Assembly: GCA_045600065.1 (NCBI GenBank)
Contig: JAZRXE010000014.1
Location: forward strand, 1-10,002
Reading direction: 5' to 3'
Length of the DNA: 10,002 bases
From: RGIG2707 sp045600065
GTDB lineage: Bacteria; Bacillota; Clostridia; Peptostreptococcales; Anaerovoracaceae
Shown here: positions 7,401-10,002 of the stretch, in pieces
Layout of the letters: every line of letters starts with the position of its first letter
Numbering within the stretch: position 1 is the stretch's first letter
Made by a program: the position numbers and the translations under genes
Notes under the pieces: generated by a model
Database searches by the model: none
What the model was told of the DNA's origin: nothing
Seen by the model: the letters and a program-made list of their open reading frames with translations, nothing else

Positions 7401-7476
7401 AGCTATGGAAGAACAGAAAAATGCAGAAAAACGAAGTGCCGTTGCCGCCGCTGACGGATGTCAGCTTCACGGATAA
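4447..7476 (+). CDS. Double acyl-CoA dehydratase activase (BcrAD/BadFG x2) with DUF2229 and HgdB-like region
   Basis: 1009 residues; the ATG shares its A with the nudC stop. Two ASKHA ATPase domains of the BcrAD/BadFG type follow each other. Domain 1 (about 17-270) has GMDIGSTTAKL, NGSCAGGTGAF (Cys136) and SRCGVFAKSD (Cys175). Domain 2 (about 330-590) has GIDCGSTTTKL, DIGGQDMK, NEACSSGCGSF (Cys456, Cys460) and SRCTVFMNSS (Cys495). Such cysteines hold the [4Fe-4S] cluster in 2-hydroxyglutaryl-CoA dehydratase activase. A cysteine cluster (CGGCTNHC at 615-622, Cys641) leads into a DUF2229 region (about 678-860). The end (about 860-985: LCGRPYHVDPGI, LVSFGCGLDA) resembles dehydratase components. 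Known activases couple ATP hydrolysis to delivery of a low-potential electron; the substrate here is unknown. Related proteins occur as single chains of about 1400 residues. This one is open only to residue 1009, and its last 20 residues lie after a 10-base tandem repeat and look non-native. Confidence 0.9.
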   Translation: MDWIESLKIFSAGYEHPLVGMDIGSTTAKLVIIDGGELVWQRYERHFSMVRTKALELMEEAGAVLKGRNFYASVSGSSGLGLAKAAGLPFVQEVFATAQVVEVLEPLTDAVVELGGEDAKVIFFKGGMDERMNGSCAGGTGAFIDQMATLLSLSVDEMDKLSLQAERSYSIASRCGVFAKSDIQPLLNQGADKADIASSIFQAVVDQTIAGLAQGRRIEGRVMFLGGPLYYCKGLRQHFKDTLGLSDEDAVFPEYALISVALGAAIYGARQQSLYSYEDFIKALEGAKAAQPPVKGQKPLFESQEDYQAFSARHSRADVRRVPIEHYSGRAYLGIDCGSTTTKLVLISPDAEILYSYYGSNQGSPVDVVRDQLKEIYRLGEGRVTICAGAVTGYGEELIQKAFHLDGGLVETMAHYSAARFFNPDVDFIMDIGGQDMKCLSIKNGAIDSIILNEACSSGCGSFIETFARALGYPIDEFARLGLFARNPVDLGSRCTVFMNSSVKQAQKDGAEIPDISAGLSMSIVKNALYKVLRVQSADALGRNIVVQGGTFLNDAVLRSFERELGGNVIRPEIAGLMGAFGAALYAERLGLERSSIIGPKELDEFACRSQSFNCGGCTNHCALTVNIFSDGSRFVSGNKCDKPSGAGAEKPGLPNIYRYKRQQMEALMADRGEGRYTIGLPLSLGMYELAPLWHALFRDLGFRVIMSGFSDKDIYVKGQYTIPSDTACYPAKLMHGHVESLIEQGVDAVFYPCLTYNVHESDKTDNFYNCPVVAYYPEVLKGNMGDMGGVSFLKPYLNINDEKYLINGLYECLSGRFEGITRAGVKHAAEEGLRAYRGYMETVRSEGARAMDIARAEGLPIIVLCGRPYHVDPGICQGMDSLIESLGFAVVSEDCVCSLVEPGRVNVLNQWVYHSRLYSAAKYVSMHKDCQLVQLVSFGCGLDAITTDEVRSILEANGKLYTQIKIDEISNPGAAKIRLRSLMGAMEEQKNAEKRSAVAAADGCQLHG
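7414..7433 (+). repeat. 10-base tandem near-repeat at the junction of the two activase-system ORFs
   Basis: CAGAAAAATG (7414-7423) is followed directly by CAGAAAAACG (7424-7433), identical at nine of ten positions. The first CAG is codon 990 of the upstream ORF and the second CAG is codon 2 of the downstream ORF. Deleting one copy therefore joins the two frames exactly, giving a single 1419-residue ORF. The T that differs between the copies creates the ATG used as the downstream start. Confidence 0.85.
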
Positions 7477-8716
7477 TTACACAGAAAACCCGGTCTTCAC
7501 CAAGGAGATGAAGGCCGAATACACCATACTCATACCAACCATGCTTCCGCTGCACTTCCAGCTGCTTTGCGAGGTATTCCGCAGACACGGCTACAACACC
7601 GTGGTCCTGGACAACGCAGGCCGCAGCAATGTGGATGAGGGTGTCAAATATGTCCACAACGATGCCTGCTACCCTGCTATATGCGTAGTGGGCCAGTTTA
7701 TCGACGCCCTTAAATCCGGCTGCTATGATGTGGATAAAACCGCTTTGATGATAATGCAGACAGGCGGCGGATGCCGGGCCTCCAACTACATCTCCATGCT
7801 GCGCAAGGGCCTGCAGAGGGCAGGTCTGGGTCAGGTTCCGGTGATCTCGCTGAATTACACCGGCCTGGAAAAGCAGCCGGGCTTTAAGTTTTCCGGCGCT
7901 CTGATGCTGGATTTCATCTATGCTATAGTTGCCGGAGACATGCTTATGTATCTGCGCAACCAGTGCCGCAGCAGAGAGATGACAAAGGGCGAGACTCAGG
8001 CTCTGACGGAAAGCTGGCTTATGTATCTGGAAAAGAAGATCAGAGACGGAAGCCTGAAAAACGGCTTCGATGCCGATATGAAGCGCATGGCCGGGGATTT
8101 CAGCCTCATAAAGCTGTCAGACCCTGTCGTTCGGGTGGGCATTGTGGGCGAGATCTATGTCAAGTATTCCCCTCTGGGCAACAACGAGCTGGAACGCTTC
8201 CTCTGTGAGGAGGGCGCTGAAACAGTAGTCCCGGGCCTTCTGGACTTTTGCTATTATTGCGCATATAATAATATTTTAGACGAAGAGCTTTACGGAATGA
8301 ACAGGCTGAAAAAGCCTCTCTGGAGTCTGGTCTGCAGCCTTATACGCCGCAAAAAACGCCGTATGAACGGCTGGCTTAAGGAGGCAGGCTTTATGAGTCT
8401 GTCCTCTTACGAGGAGCTTGTGGAAAACGCGGAAAAAGCCGGATGCGTGGGCATGGGCATGAAGATGGGAGAAGGCTGGCTGCTGACAGCGGAGATGATA
8501 GAGCTTTGCAATGCCGGGGTCACAAACATCGTATGTACTCAGCCCTTCGGCTGCCTGCCCAACCACATAGTGGGCAAGGGCATGGTCAATCCGGTAAAGG
8601 AGCTGTTTCCCGGAGCAAATATCGTTTCCATAGATTACGATCCCAGCGCCAGTTCCGTAAATCAGGAGAACCGTCTGAAGCTCATGCTGGCCAATGCCGG
8701 TAAAATCAACGCCTAA
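7421..8716 (+). CDS. HgdB-like 2-hydroxyacyl-CoA dehydratase-related protein (C-terminal partner of the activase)
   Basis: 431 residues in the +1 frame relative to the upstream gene, overlapping it by 56 bases. The ATG at 7421 has only a weak GGAAG nine bases upstream. Family-like sequence is clear from about residue 24 (NPVFTKEM, YTILIPTMLPLHF), while residues 1-20 look like linker. Cysteine motifs typical of iron-sulfur dehydratase components are NDACYPA (Cys83), GGGCRASNY (Cys118), VCTQPFGCLPNHI (Cys372, Cys378) and the C-terminal DPSASSVNQENR segment, where fused relatives have the same kind of ending. It probably forms, with the DUF2229 half of the upstream protein, the cluster-bearing reductase that the activase domains energise. 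As the two ORFs together match one fused family member (about 1420 residues), this may be the rear half of a split or broken gene, expressed by reinitiation or not at all. The substrate is unknown. Confidence 0.85.
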   Translation: MQKNEVPLPPLTDVSFTDNYTENPVFTKEMKAEYTILIPTMLPLHFQLLCEVFRRHGYNTVVLDNAGRSNVDEGVKYVHNDACYPAICVVGQFIDALKSGCYDVDKTALMIMQTGGGCRASNYISMLRKGLQRAGLGQVPVISLNYTGLEKQPGFKFSGALMLDFIYAIVAGDMLMYLRNQCRSREMTKGETQALTESWLMYLEKKIRDGSLKNGFDADMKRMAGDFSLIKLSDPVVRVGIVGEIYVKYSPLGNNELERFLCEEGAETVVPGLLDFCYYCAYNNILDEELYGMNRLKKPLWSLVCSLIRRKKRRMNGWLKEAGFMSLSSYEELVENAEKAGCVGMGMKMGEGWLLTAEMIELCNAGVTNIVCTQPFGCLPNHIVGKGMVNPVKELFPGANIVSIDYDPSASSVNQENRLKLMLANAGKINA

Positions 8717-8736
8717 GCGGCTGAAAGGATATCCCC

Positions 8737-9882
8737 ATGAAAATGACAAGCAATATGCAGCAGTATGTGCTGGACAGCCAGGAAGAGATCAAGAGCCTTA
8801 TAAAGGAGCTGTGCAATATCCCTGCCCCCTCAAATCATGAGACCCTAAGAGCTGCCTTCTGCAAGGACTGGTTCCTTAAGAACGGCTTCCCTCAGGTCTT
8901 TATTGATGAGTACGAAAACGTGGTCTGCCCCGTAGGCGTCACTGAGGACAACGATATTACAGTGATCATGGCTCACACCGATATAGTGTTCCCCGACACC
9001 ACTCCGCTTCCCTTTAAGGAAGAGGACGGCAGATTCTGCTGCCCCGGCGTAGGCGATGATACCGCAAATCTGGCGACCATGATGGTGCTCAGCAGGTATA
9101 TGGTAAAGAACGGCCTTACCCCGGTCAATGGCGGCGTGGTATTCGTGGCCAACTCCGGCGAGGAGGGCCTGGGCAATCTGCGCGGAAGCAGGGGCATAGT
9201 AAAGACCTACGGCAAGCGGATCAGGGAATTCATCTCCCTTGACGGACAGGTATTCGGAAAGGCCGTCAACCACGCTGTAGGCTCCCACAGATACGAAGTG
9301 ACCGTGACCACCGAGGGCGGACATTCCTACGGAGCCTTCGGCAATCGCAATGCCATAGCTGCCATGGCTTCCATGATCAATACCATGTACAGCGTCAAGG
9401 TCCCTCAGGAGGGAAGCAGCAAGACTACCTACAATGTGGGCGTCATCAACGGCGGCTCCACTGTCAACAGTATATGCCAGAAGGTCACAATGCTCTGTGA
9501 ATACCGCTCTGACAACCTGAATTGCCTGAACAAGATGAAGGCTATGTTCGAAGCCATCTTCGAGGCCTACAGAGCTACAGGCGTGGGCGTGGAGGTGAAG
9601 CTGGTAGGCGACAGGCCCTGCGCTGAGATCAGGGATCCCGAGGCTCAGGCTGCTCTTGAGTCCAAGCTGGCAGCAAGCTACAAAGATCTGTTCGATTTCG
9701 ATGTGGAGTTCGGTTCAGGCTCCACCGACTGCAACAGCTCTCTGGCGGAGGGCATACCCTCCGTATGCTTCGGTGTTTACACAGGCGCGGGTGCCCACAG
9801 CAGAGAAGAATACATCAATGTGGAGAGCCTTAAGGACGGCGCCGCACTGGTGATGGACTTCCTGTGCAATTATTTCGAATAG
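8737..9882 (+). CDS. M20 family metallopeptidase
   Basis: 381 residues; the ATG at 8737 follows AAAGGA at good spacing and lies 20 bases after the previous stop, so it is the likely last gene of the operon. A second ATG two codons later is possible. The dizinc M20 motifs are in order: MAHTDIVF (His80 metal ligand, Asp82 catalytic), GVGDDTANLA (bridging Asp at 107/108), NSGEEGLGNLRG (Glu142 general base, Glu143 ligand), LDG (Asp169) and GAHSREEYI (His354). A dimerisation-type insert lies near 185-285 (GGHSYGAFGNRNAI, NVGVINGGSTVN). The overall shape resembles PepT/DapE-type di- or tripeptidases and deacylases; the exact substrate cannot be read from the sequence. No signal peptide is present, so it should be cytoplasmic. 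It is unrelated in fold to the P1 peptidase upstream. Confidence 0.93.
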   Translation: MKMTSNMQQYVLDSQEEIKSLIKELCNIPAPSNHETLRAAFCKDWFLKNGFPQVFIDEYENVVCPVGVTEDNDITVIMAHTDIVFPDTTPLPFKEEDGRFCCPGVGDDTANLATMMVLSRYMVKNGLTPVNGGVVFVANSGEEGLGNLRGSRGIVKTYGKRIREFISLDGQVFGKAVNHAVGSHRYEVTVTTEGGHSYGAFGNRNAIAAMASMINTMYSVKVPQEGSSKTTYNVGVINGGSTVNSICQKVTMLCEYRSDNLNCLNKMKAMFEAIFEAYRATGVGVEVKLVGDRPCAEIRDPEAQAALESKLAASYKDLFDFDVEFGSGSTDCNSSLAEGIPSVCFGVYTGAGAHSREEYINVESLKDGAALVMDFLCNYFE

Positions 9883-9940
9883 GCCGGACAGTATCAGAAA
9901 CTGAACAGGCCCCTATAGTAAGCTGAAACAAAGTCCGGCC
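9882..9940. repeat. Inverted repeat after the M20 gene, possible 3'-end structure
   Basis: GGCCGGAC (9882-9889, beginning in the TAG stop) is perfectly complementary to GTCCGGCC (9933-9940), with 43 bases between. The right arm can also pair with sequence further on: GGCCC (9937-9941) with GGGCC (9968-9972). A T-run follows at 9985-9992. This may be the operon's transcription end, but the long loop makes it an unusual terminator. Confidence 0.35.
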
Positions 9941-10002
9941 CAGGAGAAATCAAAATTCTTCTTCGGCGGGCCTTTCCGTTATAGCTTTTTTTCCGGTGTA
10001 CG
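9894..10002 (-). CDS. Possible C-terminal end of a convergent gene (partial)
   Basis: On the minus strand a frame is open from the right window edge to a TGA at 9896-9894, about 35 codons, ending ...ILISPGPDFVSAYYRGLFSF. The composition (basic stretch, then hydrophobic/aromatic) is protein-like, but an open run this short is often chance and no family is recognised. If real, it would converge on the M20 gene with only 11 bases between the two stop codons. Confidence 0.25.
   Translation of the reverse strand, partial: VHRKKSYNGKARRRRILISPGPDFVSAYYRGLFSF

Noticed and set aside
7405..7440. Programmed ribosomal frameshifting between the two activase-system ORFs
   Set aside because: Joining the frames needs a +1 shift, and no classical +1 or -1 slippery heptamer with a downstream pseudoknot is apparent; the A-runs are only five long. 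The tandem 10-base repeat is a simpler explanation.
6493..7470. A 325-codon minus-strand open frame opposite the activase gene
   Set aside because: It lies wholly inside a well-supported coding region, has no ribosome binding site worth noting and no family resemblance; the same applies to the antisense frames at 4669-5424 and 5506-6309.

Overview
The window looks like a chromosomal stretch from an anaerobic member of the Firmicutes (Clostridia-like). The reasons are strong GGAGG-type ribosome binding sites, frequent ATA (Ile) and AGG/AGA (Arg) codons in moderately GC-rich genes, and a 2-hydroxyacyl-CoA dehydratase-activase type protein, a family largely confined to anaerobes. No species is assigned. 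There are no rRNA or tRNA genes, insertion sequences or CRISPR arrays.

Left part (1-1170) is visibly more AT-rich than the rest and looks like accessory DNA, with everything on the minus strand. It holds the start of a DUF3990 (ADP-ribosyltransferase-like) gene running off the left edge. That gene has a near-consensus promoter and two look-alike palindromes, one of them inside the -35/-10 spacer. Next come a start-less membrane-protein remnant and a small unrecognised membrane protein. A minus-strand lipoprotein gene (1172-2284) follows. It is divergent from the rest of the window across a short region with two back-to-back extended -10 promoter candidates.

From 2403 to 9882 everything reads rightward: a P1-family (DmpA-like) self-processing aminopeptidase; after a 110-base AT-rich gap, a NudC-type NADH pyrophosphatase; a 1009-residue double activase/DUF2229 protein whose start overlaps the nudC stop; a 431-residue HgdB-like protein in another frame; and an M20 metallopeptidase 20 bases later. 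The last four genes look like one operon. The two central ORFs appear to be halves of one protein of about 1420 residues. They are separated by a 10-base tandem near-repeat at 7414-7433, and removing one copy restores a single open frame. Whether this is a real split, a recent mutation or an assembly error is the most checkable question here.

Functionally, the activase/HgdB-like pair should be an ATP-driven, iron-sulfur-dependent low-potential electron-transfer system with an unknown substrate. NudC cleaves NAD(H)-type pyrophosphates, and the two peptidases probably process small peptides. The right end (9883-10002) has an inverted repeat after the last stop codon and a possible convergent gene end.
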